Part shown: in pieces, positions 1 to 7,829 of the stretch | Numbering within the stretch: the first letter of the stretch is position 1 | How the letters are laid out: every line of letters begins with the position of its first letter | NCBI GenBank assembly: GCA_963782495.1 | Contig: CAWAJU010000005.1 | Span: forward strand, 240,868 to 304,867 | Length of the DNA stretch: 64,000 nt | Direction of reading: 5' to 3' | Source of the DNA: DASQBT01 sp963782495 | GTDB lineage: Bacteria > Pseudomonadota > Gammaproteobacteria > Burkholderiales > Thiobacillaceae | Translations under genes and position numbers: made by a program | The notes under the pieces: model-generated | Database searches by the model: none | What the model saw: the letters and a program-made list of their open reading frames with translations, nothing else | Told to the model about the DNA's origin: nothing

Positions 1-481
1 CCGCGAACCGATGGCCGGATCGCAGGCGAAGCAGCGTCAGGGGGCAGCCGATGTCGTTGTTCAGATTGCCCTCGGTGGCGAGCACGCAGTTGGCGTCACC
101 CGCTTCGGTCCGCAGTATGGCTGCAAGCATTTCCTTGACCGTTGTCTTGCCATTGCTGCCGGTGATGGCCGCCAGCGGAATTGAAAATTTCTGCCGCCAG
201 TGGGCCGCCAACTTGCCCAAGGCGATACGGGTGTCTTCCACCACGATGGAGGGCTTGAGTTCGGGTGCGCCATAATGATTAAGTACCACCCCGGCCGCGC
301 CCTTTGCCAGGGTGTCCGCGGCAAAGCGCGCGGCGTCGTAGGTCTCGCCCCGCAATGCAATGAATAGCTGCCCGCTGGCGATGGAACGGCTGTCGGTGGA
401 AACCGAATCAAACTCCCCGTCCTCCCCGACCAAGTGGCTCCCCATGGCCTGAGCCGCTTCGGACAGACTCATCATGCTCAT
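1..481 (-). CDS. murF: UDP-N-acetylmuramoyl-tripeptide--D-alanyl-D-alanine ligase (MurF), 3' part outside the window
   Basis: MurF adds D-Ala-D-Ala to UDP-MurNAc-tripeptide in the cytoplasm, the last soluble step of peptidoglycan precursor synthesis. Only the first 160 codons are present and the gene runs off the left edge. Visible are the N-terminal substrate-binding region (DSRSIASGQLFIALRGETYD) and the ATP-binding P-loop AITGSNGKTTVKEML at about residues 105-119. The start chosen is the ATG at 479-481; in-frame ATGs two and three codons later are alternatives. Gene order after murE is standard for the dcw cluster, but murE and murF are separated here by about 217 bp of repeated DNA rather than the usual short overlap. 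Confidence 0.93.
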   Translation of the reverse strand, partial: MSMMSLSEAAQAMGSHLVGEDGEFDSVSTDSRSIASGQLFIALRGETYDAARFAADTLAKGAAGVVLNHYGAPELKPSIVVEDTRIALGKLAAHWRQKFSIPLAAITGSNGKTTVKEMLAAILRTEAGDANCVLATEGNLNNDIGCPLTLLRLRSGHRFA

Positions 482-538
482 GACCACACCTCCGACGGCG
501 CACTCACGGTCTCTTGCCCCTCATGTGGCTGGAGGTGT

Positions 539-708
539 TCATTCGCGGACGTGCGGATCCCCGCTGCGCGGGGCCCCTCCTTACTGCTCATGACCACACC
601 TCTGCCAGCGCCGCTCCCGGTGCAGAATCTCCATGTCGGTGTGCGGTGCTCATTCGCGGACGTGCGGATCCCCGCTGCGCGGGGCCCCTCCTTACTGCTC
701 ATGACCAC
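539..708. repeat. Perfect 59-bp direct repeat (539-597 and 650-708) in the murE-murF junction
   Basis: The two copies are identical over 59 bp and lie 111 bp apart. Each holds a GC-rich hairpin (CCCCGC/GCGGGG, 3-base loop, at 559-573 and 670-684), and on the minus strand an ATGAGCAGTAAGGAGG stretch with a start codon and a Shine-Dalgarno-like core. The right copy overlaps the last ten bases of murE including its stop. An 18-bp piece of the repeat end recurs at 476-493, at the murF start. The 52 bp between the copies are unrelated to the core. The layout suggests tandem duplication, or insertion of a small palindromic element, at a junction that originally overlapped. Confidence 0.9.
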
Positions 709-2138
709 GCCCCCAGTGCCCGCATGGCGGCGTCCACATCGGAAAACGGGTGCCTTTCGCCGGCAACTTCCTGGTAATCCTCGTGACCCTTGCCGGCGAT
801 CAACACCACGTCCGCCGCGCGGGCCATACCCACCGCTTCGAAGATGGCGCGGGCCCGGTCGGGCTCGACCTTGTAGCCTGCCTTCATGCCTGGAGTGATG
901 TCGTCGATGATGGCCAGCGGATCTTCGTGGCGCGGATTGTCGCTGGTCACGATTACGCTGTCTGCGCCTTCGCTGGCCGCCCGTCCCATGAGCGGCCGTT
1001 TGCCGCTGTCGCGGTTGCCGCCGCAGCCAAACACGCAGATCAACCGGCCCTGGGCGGAAGTCTTCCTTAAACTGGCCAGGACTTTTTCCAGCGCGTCGGG
1101 CGTATGCGCATAGTCCACCACGACCAGGGGTTGTGCTCCGCCCCCCAAAGTCTGCATACGGCCCGGCGGCGGAACAATTAGGGACAGAAGCTCGCAAGCC
1201 CGGGTCAGCGGCACCTCCGAGACCAGCAGTGTGGTCAGAACTGCAAGCACATTGCTGGCATTGAAGCGGCCCACCACCGGCGCCCGCAATTCTGTCTGCC
1301 CCCAATCCGAACGAATCCCGATGCGCAGGCCCAAGCGGTCGGCCTGGAGTATTTCGCCGATTACGGCGCCGCGTTCAAAGCCATAACCCGCGATGTGCAG
1401 GCCCTTGATCTCGCGCTCAAGTTGACGGCCGAACTCGTCATCCAGATTGAGTACGGCATTGTTCAGGCCGGGCCAGTTGAACAGCCGGGCTTTGGCTGCC
1501 GCATAGGCATCCATGTTGCCGTGGTAATCAAGATGATCGCGCGACAGGTTGGTCAGGACGCCCACATTGAACTGGCAACCGACGGCGCGGCCCTGATCCA
1601 GACCGTGGGAAGAAACTTCCATGGCGCAGGCCCGCGCGCCGTCCTGGAGATAGCGCGCCAGGGCTTGTTGGAGTTCGATGGCATCCGGCGTGGTGTTGGC
1701 GCTGGGGCTCAAGCTGCCGGGGAAGCCGTTGCCCAATGTGCCCAGCAGGGCAGTCTTGCGTCCCTCGCGAGCAAGACATTGGGCAATCCAGTGGGCAACC
1801 GAGGTCTTTCCGTTGGTGCCCGTCACGCCGATCATGTGCAGGTGCTCGGAAGGCCGGCCGTAGACCTGACTGGCAATTTCGCCCACCCGGTTCCTCAAGT
1901 CCTCCACTCCGGCATTCGGCACAGACCACGCCGGGTCCCAGACATAGCCCTTCCTTTCCCACAATATTCCATCGGCACGGTTGGCAATCGCCTGGGAAAT
2001 AAAATCCCGACCATCCAGACGAGTGCCGGGATAGGCAGCGAACACCAGACCCGGGCCCGCCTTGCGACTGTCCGCACTCAGCGCTCTGACGGAAGTGCCC
2101 AAACGATGCAGGATGTGTTCAGCCGATTCCATGCTCAT
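699..2138 (-). CDS. murE: UDP-N-acetylmuramoyl-L-alanyl-D-glutamate--2,6-diaminopimelate ligase (MurE)
   Basis: MurE adds meso-diaminopimelate to UDP-MurNAc-L-Ala-D-Glu in the cytoplasm. The 479-aa protein has the normal length. It shows the Mur ligase P-loop GVTGTNGKTSVAHWIAQ at about residues 103-119 and the DNPRHEDP motif near residue 400, whose DNPR arginine selects meso-DAP rather than lysine. The ATG overlaps the ftsI stop by 4 nt, which indicates translational coupling. The stop codon lies inside the right copy of the 59-bp repeat. Confidence 0.97.
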   Translation of the reverse strand: MSMESAEHILHRLGTSVRALSADSRKAGPGLVFAAYPGTRLDGRDFISQAIANRADGILWERKGYVWDPAWSVPNAGVEDLRNRVGEIASQVYGRPSEHLHMIGVTGTNGKTSVAHWIAQCLAREGRKTALLGTLGNGFPGSLSPSANTTPDAIELQQALARYLQDGARACAMEVSSHGLDQGRAVGCQFNVGVLTNLSRDHLDYHGNMDAYAAAKARLFNWPGLNNAVLNLDDEFGRQLEREIKGLHIAGYGFERGAVIGEILQADRLGLRIGIRSDWGQTELRAPVVGRFNASNVLAVLTTLLVSEVPLTRACELLSLIVPPPGRMQTLGGGAQPLVVVDYAHTPDALEKVLASLRKTSAQGRLICVFGCGGNRDSGKRPLMGRAASEGADSVIVTSDNPRHEDPLAIIDDITPGMKAGYKVEPDRARAIFEAVGMARAADVVLIAGKGHEDYQEVAGERHPFSDVDAAMRALGAWS

Positions 2139-3874
2139 GCGGGATCGGAACGGGCAGGCAGTGCCGGTTCGGTTATCCGAGTGGCGGGCGGCTCGGATAT
2201 ATCGGGCGGTATGCCAAGCTGGCGCAAGGCGGCCGCCATCACCTGGGCAAACACCGGAGCCGCCACGGTACCGCCGTAATAAGCCGCGCCGGAAGGCTCA
2301 TCGATCATCACGGCGATGATGAGACGCGGGTCGGAAGCGGGCGCCATCCCCACAAACGAGGCGATGTAACGATCCGGGGAATAATGGCCATCGATGGCTT
2401 TGTGCGCGGTCCCCGTCTTGCCCGCCACCCGGTAGCCGGGAATCCGGGCGAGTACTGCCGTGCCGCCTTCCTCGGTAACGGTTTCCATCATGTTGCGCAC
2501 TGAGCGGGCGACTTCCACCGAGAGGACCCGTTCTCCGGTCATCTCATTGACTTCCCGCTTGAGGAAGGTCAGCGGCATCACCACGCCGTCATTGGCGAAG
2601 GCCATATAGGCCCGCGCCAGCTGCAGCAGGCTTACGGAAATGCCATGGCCGTATGCCATGGTGGCCTGCTCGACCGGTCTCCATGTCTTCGGATCACGCA
2701 GCCGGCCGGAAGCTTCCCCCGGGAATCCCGAGCCAGGAGTCTGGCCAAAGCCGGCACGATGCAAGGTGTCCCAAAACTGGTCAGGGGTAAGGCGCATGGC
2801 CATCTTTACTGCGCCGATGTTGCTGGACTTCTGCAGCACTTCGGTTACCGTGAGTTGGGGGTGATAGTGGTCATCCCTGATCAATTTGCCGCCCACCTTG
2901 TAGTCATCGGGCAAGTCCAGAACGGTATTGGGCCTGACCAGATTGCGCTCCAGCACGGCAGAGATGGTGAAGGGCTTCATGGTGGAACCGGGTTCAAAAG
3001 TATCCGTCACCACCCGGTTGCGCGCCTGCGCCGGGTCATACTGGTTACGGTTGTTGGGGTTGAATACCGGCAGATTGGACAGCGCAAGAATCTCTCCGGT
3101 CTTGGCATCCAGCATCACGATCCCGCCGCCTTTGGCCTTGTTGGCCAGCACTGCCGCGGCCAGTTCGCGATGGGCCAGATACTGCAGCTTCAGATCGAGT
3201 GACAAAGCCAGATTGCCGCCCATCTGGGCGCCGCGTCCGGGACTGATATCGGCTACCAGTTGCCCACGGTTGTCCTTCAGGACATGCCGCGAACCCGGCT
3301 TGCCGGAGAGCCAGTCGTCGTATGCGCGTTCCACACCTTCGCGTCCGACATCATCGACATTGGTGAAGCCCACCACGTGTGCCGTCACCTCCCCTTCTGG
3401 ATAGAAACGACGAAACTCCCGATGCAGACTCAAGCCTGGCCAGCCCAGTGCCGCAATGCGTGCGGCCTGTGCCGGACTAAGCGTACGATCGATTGCCACC
3501 TCGCCGGTCCGCTCGGTGTGCAGCTTCCTGCCCAAGTCTTTGCTTTGGAGATCAAGAATGCGGGCCAGTTCACTTATTTGCCGTTGGCTGATTTCCGCCG
3601 TTTCGTCGGGTCGGGCCCAGAGCGCCTCCACCGGTGTGCTGATCGCCAGAGGCTTGCCGTAGCGGTCCACCACCATGCCGCGATGGGCGGGGATGGACAA
3701 CACCCGGGAAGCCACCGCATCACCCTTGCCGCGCAGGAAATTCTTGTTCAAGCCCTGCAAATAAACGGCGCGGACGACCAGAATGGCAAACCAACCCAGC
3801 AGCAATCCCGCCACCAAGGCCATACGCCAGGACGCCAGATGCAGTTTGAGCAGGCGCCTGCTGGAATAATTCAA
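2135..3874 (-). CDS. ftsI: Peptidoglycan D,D-transpeptidase FtsI (PBP3)
   Basis: FtsI is the septal class B penicillin-binding protein, which cross-links peptidoglycan at the division site. The 579-aa protein has a short cytoplasmic N-terminus, one membrane segment at about residues 17-37, a PBP dimerisation region, and a transpeptidase domain with all three active-site motifs: STMK (in FEPGSTMKPFT, about residue 295), SSN (KSSNIGAV) and KTG (GKTGTAHK). It overlaps ftsL by 4 nt upstream and murE by 4 nt downstream. The C-terminal tail after the catalytic domain is proline-rich. Confidence 0.97.
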   Translation of the reverse strand: MNYSSRRLLKLHLASWRMALVAGLLLGWFAILVVRAVYLQGLNKNFLRGKGDAVASRVLSIPAHRGMVVDRYGKPLAISTPVEALWARPDETAEISQRQISELARILDLQSKDLGRKLHTERTGEVAIDRTLSPAQAARIAALGWPGLSLHREFRRFYPEGEVTAHVVGFTNVDDVGREGVERAYDDWLSGKPGSRHVLKDNRGQLVADISPGRGAQMGGNLALSLDLKLQYLAHRELAAAVLANKAKGGGIVMLDAKTGEILALSNLPVFNPNNRNQYDPAQARNRVVTDTFEPGSTMKPFTISAVLERNLVRPNTVLDLPDDYKVGGKLIRDDHYHPQLTVTEVLQKSSNIGAVKMAMRLTPDQFWDTLHRAGFGQTPGSGFPGEASGRLRDPKTWRPVEQATMAYGHGISVSLLQLARAYMAFANDGVVMPLTFLKREVNEMTGERVLSVEVARSVRNMMETVTEEGGTAVLARIPGYRVAGKTGTAHKAIDGHYSPDRYIASFVGMAPASDPRLIIAVMIDEPSGAAYYGGTVAAPVFAQVMAAALRQLGIPPDISEPPATRITEPALPARSDPA

Positions 3875-4161
3875 GGTCGCTTCACCGTGTCAGTCTGGCT
3901 GGCTGCGGACAACAGCACGATCTTGTCGAGCGGCACCGGAATCAGACCCAACTCCTTGCGCGCCAACTGGTCCACGCGGCTGTGGCTGGCAAGACTGCCC
4001 ACTTCCAGTTGCAATCTGCCCCAGTCCACTTCCAGTTCCCGCTCTTGCTTATCCAGACTCTCCTTGTCCATGAACTGCAGGCGTGCCCGGTCACGCACCT
4101 GCACAACTGCGAGCGCACATGCCAGCAACGCAAGGGTCAGAAACACGTCCAGTCGTTTCAT
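3871..4161 (-). CDS. ftsL: Cell division protein FtsL
   Basis: A 96-aa bitopic membrane protein with a short N-terminus (MKRLD), one hydrophobic segment (about residues 5-22) and a periplasmic coiled-coil-like region rich in leucine, glutamate and arginine. Size, topology and position between rsmH and ftsI identify FtsL, which forms the FtsQLB complex that activates septal synthesis. It overlaps both neighbours by 4 nt. Sequence conservation in FtsL is weak, so the call rests mainly on context. Confidence 0.92.
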   Translation of the reverse strand: MKRLDVFLTLALLACALAVVQVRDRARLQFMDKESLDKQERELEVDWGRLQLEVGSLASHSRVDQLARKELGLIPVPLDKIVLLSAASQTDTVKRP

Positions 4162-5084
4162 GCCACCCGCTCCGCCACACGCAGCACAGCACTACGCGCC
4201 CTCGGGTTAAGCGCGGTTTCCCCGGAGGACGCGTGCACCGCGCGTCCCACCAGGCGCAGGCGACCAGATCGCAAGTCCACTGCGCGCACCGGCAGTCTGG
4301 CCGGGGCTTGCTCGCCCGCAGCTTCGTCGCGCATGAAACGTTTGACAATACGATCTTCCAGGGAGTGGAAACTGATTACCGCAAGTCGGCCACCGAGTTG
4401 CAGGTTCTCCACGCACGCAGGCAGAACCGCTTTCAACTCTTCAAGCTCCCGATTGAGGTAAATCCGTAGAGCCTGAAAGCTGCGCGTCGCCGGATGCTGG
4501 CCTGGCTCGCGGCTGCGAACGGCCCCGGCAATGACCTGCGCAAGTTGCGCCGTGGTGCGGAATGGCGTTGTCTTGCGCGCCTGAGCAATCGCGCGCGCAA
4601 TCTGTCGAGCAAACCGTTCCTCGCCATAATTCCTCACCACCTCCTCGATTTCTTTCTCTTCCGCCTCCGCTAACCAGTCTGCCGCGCTCATGCCCTGCTG
4701 CGGGTTCATGCGCATGTCCAGAGGGCCGTCGAGGCGGAAGCTGAAGCCTCGTTCGGCATCATCCAACTGGGGTGAAGACACCCCGACGTCCAGCAAAATG
4801 CCATCCACCTTGCCCCAGCCCTGGGCTGTCAGCACTTCGCCCAGTTCGGAAAATCGCGCATGGACCAGCGTGAAGCGCGGGTCCCTCATTTCCCTTCCGG
4901 CGCCAATCGCGGCCGGATCCTGATCCAGCGCGAGCAGCCTGCCCTCAGCGCTCAAACAGTCAAGAATCAGACGGCTGTGACCGCCGCGCCCAAACGTCCC
5001 ATCCAGGTACCGGCCATCGGGTCTGATCGCCAGCGCCTCCACAACCTCACGCGCCAGTACCGGCACGTGAGCAAACTCGCTCAC
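4158..5084 (-). CDS. rsmH: 16S rRNA (cytosine(1402)-N(4))-methyltransferase RsmH
   Basis: RsmH (MraW) methylates N4 of C1402 in the 16S rRNA decoding centre using S-adenosylmethionine. The 308-aa protein shows the N-terminal HVPVLAREVVEAL block, the SAM-binding region YLDGTFGRGGHSRLIL, GILLDVGVSSPQLDDAERGF, and the C-terminal ISFHSLEDRIVKRFM block. Length is normal. It overlaps mraZ by 4 nt upstream and ftsL by 4 nt downstream. The partner enzyme for the other C1402 methylation, RsmI, is encoded at 7826-8683. Confidence 0.97.
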   Translation of the reverse strand: MSEFAHVPVLAREVVEALAIRPDGRYLDGTFGRGGHSRLILDCLSAEGRLLALDQDPAAIGAGREMRDPRFTLVHARFSELGEVLTAQGWGKVDGILLDVGVSSPQLDDAERGFSFRLDGPLDMRMNPQQGMSAADWLAEAEEKEIEEVVRNYGEERFARQIARAIAQARKTTPFRTTAQLAQVIAGAVRSREPGQHPATRSFQALRIYLNRELEELKAVLPACVENLQLGGRLAVISFHSLEDRIVKRFMRDEAAGEQAPARLPVRAVDLRSGRLRLVGRAVHASSGETALNPRARSAVLRVAERVA

Positions 5085-5527
5085 AAAGTGAACCCCTCCA
5101 ACTCGGGAGGCATTTCCGCATCCTTGAAAGACAAGGCCTCCTCCACTCGGGCCCCCCAGCGCTCTTCACTCCAAAGTTCGATTTTCAGACCCTGGCCCAC
5201 CAGAACCACGGACTTGTCCAATTCGGCAAACTGACGCAGGGAGGGGGTCAACAAGATGCGGCCGCTGGCATCGAGGTCCAGCACCTCAGCGTGTCCGACC
5301 AGAAGTTGTTGCAGTTGCCGAATGCGGGAATTGAAACTGGACAGGCCCATGAGCTTCTTTTCGATGGGCTCCCACTCGGGCTGGGGATAGAGCAGCAGGC
5401 AACGATTGGGGTCCGCCGTCACCACCACCCTGCCTTCGGCGCGGGCAACCAGCGCGTCCCGATAGCGAACCGGTACCACGAGGCGCCCTTTGCTATCCAG
5501 ACTGACTGTTGTGACTCCCCTGAACAC
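5081..5527 (-). CDS. mraZ: Transcriptional regulator MraZ
   Basis: MraZ is the first gene of the dcw cluster and represses its own operon by binding TGGG-type direct repeats. The 148-aa protein has two SpoVT/AbrB-like halves: VSLDSKGRLVVPVRYRDAL near residues 8-26 and LDLDASGRILLTPSLRQFA near residue 90. I chose the GTG at 5525-5527 because it follows a good ribosome binding site (AAGGGGGAAAGC) and gives the family-typical N-terminus VFRGV. The longer ATG start at 5593 would add 22 residues of unlike sequence and would overlap the operator boxes. Confidence 0.93.
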   Translation of the reverse strand: MFRGVTTVSLDSKGRLVVPVRYRDALVARAEGRVVVTADPNRCLLLYPQPEWEPIEKKLMGLSSFNSRIRQLQQLLVGHAEVLDLDASGRILLTPSLRQFAELDKSVVLVGQGLKIELWSEERWGARVEEALSFKDAEMPPELEGFTL

Positions 5528-5552
5528 GCTTTCCCCCTTGGCGATGGGCGAG

Positions 5553-5592
5553 GATTCTCCCACCTTTCCCCACCAAAAACCACTAACCCCCA
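5553..5592 (-). promoter_or_regulatory. MraZ operator: four 10-bp TGG(G/T) direct repeats
   Basis: Read on the minus strand, four consecutive 10-bp blocks each begin with TGGG or TGGT: TGGGGGTTAG, TGGTTTTTGG, TGGGGAAAGG, TGGGAGAATC. MraZ is known to bind TGGG-type repeats spaced by about one helical turn upstream of its own gene. The blocks lie between the -10 element and the mraZ start, as expected for autorepression. The second block is the weakest match. Confidence 0.8.
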
Positions 5593-5621
5593 CTATAGTT
5601 AAACCTTTATGGCAGAGTCAA
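5592..5621 (-). promoter_or_regulatory. Sigma-70-type promoter of the dcw cluster
   Basis: On the minus strand TTGACT (5616-5621) and TATAGT (5592-5597) are separated by 18 bp. The predicted start of transcription falls at the edge of the MraZ boxes, about 60 bp before the mraZ GTG. Confidence 0.7.
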
Positions 5622-5691
5622 GCGCTAATTGGAATAATTCTCAAAAAGCTCAAGCACTTAGCGAAACGGAGGCAAGCACTTCGAGCCCATT

Positions 5692-5721
5692 AAAAAACCG
5701 CGCATTAGGCGCGGTTTTTTA
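5692..5721 (-). terminator. Rho-independent terminator of rnpB
   Basis: An 8-bp stem (aaccgcgc/gcgcggtt type, loop ATTAG) flanked by A runs on one side and T runs on the other. It can end the rnpB transcript on the minus strand before the mraZ promoter. The symmetric A/T flanks would also allow plus-strand use. Confidence 0.85.
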
Positions 5722-5769
5722 ATCCGAACATCAAATTATATCTACAACATATTGAATTTATGTGAATTG

Positions 5770-6088
5770 GATGAGTCAACCTGTAAGCCGGGTTCTGTCA
5801 TGGACAGTCATTCCTCTAGACCTGCCATCGCTGGCGGGTTCAAGCCACCTACCCGCAGACTCAGCGAGCCGCTTCGTCGCCTGCCTATTTGGTGTTGCTC
5901 CGGATGGAGGTTGCCGCGTTTCACCCTTTGTAATAGTGCCGCGATAAACTGCGGTAATCGCAAAGACTCGTCTCTGTGGCCCTGTTCCTCGCCTCGCGGC
6001 GTACGGCCGTTAGCCGTCATCCTGCTCTGCGGAGCCCGGACTTTCCTCTGCCGGCGTATCGTCGGCAGCGACTGTCCAGTCAACTCAC
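5770..6088 (-). ncRNA. rnpB: RNase P RNA (class A)
   Basis: The catalytic RNA that trims tRNA 5' ends. On the minus strand the sequence opens with GAGTTGACTGGACAGTCGC and contains the conserved core GAGGAAAGTCCGGGCTCC, the ACAGGGCCACAGAGACGAG region, AGGGTGAAACGCGGCAACC and the 3' block GACAGAACCCGGCTTACAG. The ends can pair to form helix P1. At about 315 nt it is slightly shorter than the E. coli RNA. The ends are approximate. Confidence 0.95.
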
Positions 6089-6096
6089 CCACATTT

Positions 6097-6102
6097 ATTA
6101 TA
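6097..6102 (-). promoter_or_regulatory. -10 element of the rnpB promoter
   Basis: A perfect TATAAT on the minus strand lies about ten bases before the predicted 5' end of RNase P RNA. No good -35 hexamer is visible at 16-18 bp. Confidence 0.6.
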
Positions 6103-6202
6103 GGGTTGATTAATGGAATGCGATTAGCTAATGATAAGTATGGGGCCGATGCGATGACTCCTAGTTGACTTTCTCGGACACACAAAAATAGGAGAATTCA
6201 AA

Positions 6203-6715
6203 ATGAGGAGAAGGCTATATTTCATGGTTCCCGACCTCGCCAGTGTCAGGCATATTCGCGATGAATTGCTGTTGAACCTGATCGAGGATCCTCACATTCA
6301 TGTCTTGGCCAAGGATGGTGTGCCTTTGGAAGGCCTGCACGAAGCCAGCATCCTGCAAAAGACCGATGTCGTGCATGGCGCCGAAACCGGCCTGGCGATA
6401 GGCGGCGGACTCGGCATACTGGCCGGTGTGGTGGCTATACTGTTTCCGCCCGCCGGCGTCAGCGTACAGTTGGTGGTGATCCTGGTCACCGCATTGATTG
6501 GTGCTGCGTTTGGCGCCTGGGTATCCAGCATGGTGGCCTCGTCGATCCCCAATTCGAGGCTCAAGACTTTTGAATCGGCCATCGAATCCGGCCGAGTGTT
6601 GATGATGGTCGATGTACCCGCAAGCCGCGTCGACGAAATCAAACGATTGGTGAGCAGCCACCACCCCGAGACCAGCGGCAGCATGATGGAACCCACCATA
6701 CCGGCATTCCCCTGA
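6203..6715 (+). CDS. DUF1269-like membrane protein
   Basis: A 170-aa protein of unknown function. Residues 1-55 form a soluble region resembling an RNA/metabolite-binding fold, followed by two hydrophobic glycine-rich segments (about 62-85 and 88-112: GLAIGGGLGILAGVVAILF and VVILVTALIGAAFGAW). The final 55 residues are hydrophilic. This soluble-double glycine zipper-soluble layout fits DUF1269-type inner-membrane proteins. It has a strong ribosome binding site (AGGAGAATTC) and is followed directly by a terminator, so it is probably monocistronic. Confidence 0.7.
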   Translation: MRRRLYFMVPDLASVRHIRDELLLNLIEDPHIHVLAKDGVPLEGLHEASILQKTDVVHGAETGLAIGGGLGILAGVVAILFPPAGVSVQLVVILVTALIGAAFGAWVSSMVASSIPNSRLKTFESAIESGRVLMMVDVPASRVDEIKRLVSSHHPETSGSMMEPTIPAFP

Positions 6716-6725
6716 CACCCTCCCC

Positions 6726-6749
6726 GCCGCAGATACTCTGCGGCTTTTT
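6726..6749 (+). terminator. Rho-independent terminator
   Basis: GCCGCAG/CTGCGGC stem with a five-base loop followed by TTTTT, 10 bp after the DUF1269-like gene. It separates that gene from the convergent pyrC. Confidence 0.85.
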
Positions 6750-6758
6750 GGAAGCGCT

Positions 6759-7829
6759 CTATGCTTCCAGCACGGCAGGCGCAAAACCTGCCGTTGTTTT
6801 GTCCAGTTTCCAGTTGACCTGTTCGCCAGCACGCATGGGGATCAGCAACTGGCCACCCAAGTCCATTGTCTCTGGCACCGTCCAGCTTTGTCTTCTCAGA
6901 GTGATTGTTTCGGGGTTGCGCGGTAGGCCATAGAAATCCGCGCCGTAATGGCTGGCAAATGCTTCCAGCTTGTCCAGTGCATCAGCGACCTCGAAGACCT
7001 CTGCGTACAGTTCGATTGCTGCATGAGCGGTATAGATGCCGGCGCAGCCGCAAGACGACTCCTTGGCAGTTTGCGCATGCGGTGCCGAATCGGTACCAAG
7101 AAAGAATTTCGCATTGCCCGAGGTCGCGGCCTGGATCAAAGCCTCTCGATGCGCTTCGCGTTTGAGCACCGGCAAGCAGTAGTAATGGGGACGTATGCCA
7201 CCGCGAAACATGGCATTACGGTTGAAGAGCAAGTGATGTATGGTGATCGTGGCTGCCACATTGGCAGGGCTTGCCCGGACAAATTCAGCCGCCTGCGTGG
7301 TGGTGATGTGTTCCAGCACGATCTTCAGCCTGGGAAAATCCTTCAGCAGACGGGTGAGGTGGCGTTCGATGAACACAGCTTCCCGGTCGAACACGTCCAC
7401 CTCAGTATCCGTGACTTCGCCATGCAGCAGCAGCGGCATCTTGTGCTCTTCCATCGCAGCAATCGCAGGATAGGCCTTGCTCAACTCGGTTACGCCTGAA
7501 TCGGAATGGGTGGTGGCGCCTGCAGGATAGTATTTCACCGCATGGACGATGCCGCTTCGACTGGCACGAACAATTTCCTCTGGACTGGTATTGTCCGTCA
7601 GATACAAAGTCATGAGCGGCTTGAATTTCGTTCCTGCAGGCAGGGCAGAGAAGATACGGTCCCTGTACCCTGCCGCCAATTCGACGGTGGTTACCGGTGG
7701 CTTCAGGTTGGGCATGACGATGGCCCGGGCAAAACGCCGAGCTGTATCGGGCAACACTGCCGCCATTGCCTCTCCATCCCGCAAGTGGAGATGCCAGTCG
7801 TCGGGACGGCCGATAGTCAATTCATTCAT
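6759..7829 (-). CDS. pyrC: Dihydroorotase, class II (PyrC)
   Basis: PyrC interconverts N-carbamoyl-L-aspartate and dihydroorotate in pyrimidine synthesis. At 356 aa it has class II length. Zinc ligands are visible in DWHLHLRDG (residues 11-19), the carboxylated lysine in VKYYPAGATTHS near residue 104, LLHGEVTD and LEHITTTQ, and the catalytic aspartate in LGTDSAPHA. The ATG overlaps the rsmI stop by 4 nt, so pyrC is co-transcribed with it. Confidence 0.97.
   Translation of the reverse strand: MNELTIGRPDDWHLHLRDGEAMAAVLPDTARRFARAIVMPNLKPPVTTVELAAGYRDRIFSALPAGTKFKPLMTLYLTDNTSPEEIVRASRSGIVHAVKYYPAGATTHSDSGVTELSKAYPAIAAMEEHKMPLLLHGEVTDTEVDVFDREAVFIERHLTRLLKDFPRLKIVLEHITTTQAAEFVRASPANVAATITIHHLLFNRNAMFRGGIRPHYYCLPVLKREAHREALIQAATSGNAKFFLGTDSAPHAQTAKESSCGCAGIYTAHAAIELYAEVFEVADALDKLEAFASHYGADFYGLPRNPETITLRRQSWTVPETMDLGGQLLIPMRAGEQVNWKLDKTTAGFAPAVLEA

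Noticed and set aside
539..708. CRISPR-like array from the 59-bp repeats
   Set aside because: Only two full copies, repeat longer than usual, and they overlap a coding end; no cas genes.
1395..2279. 294-aa plus-strand open frame
   Set aside because: Antisense to murE, which has complete Mur ligase motifs.
5752..6168. Open frames across the RNase P RNA gene on both strands
   Set aside because: The conserved RNase P core accounts for this DNA; the frames have no support.
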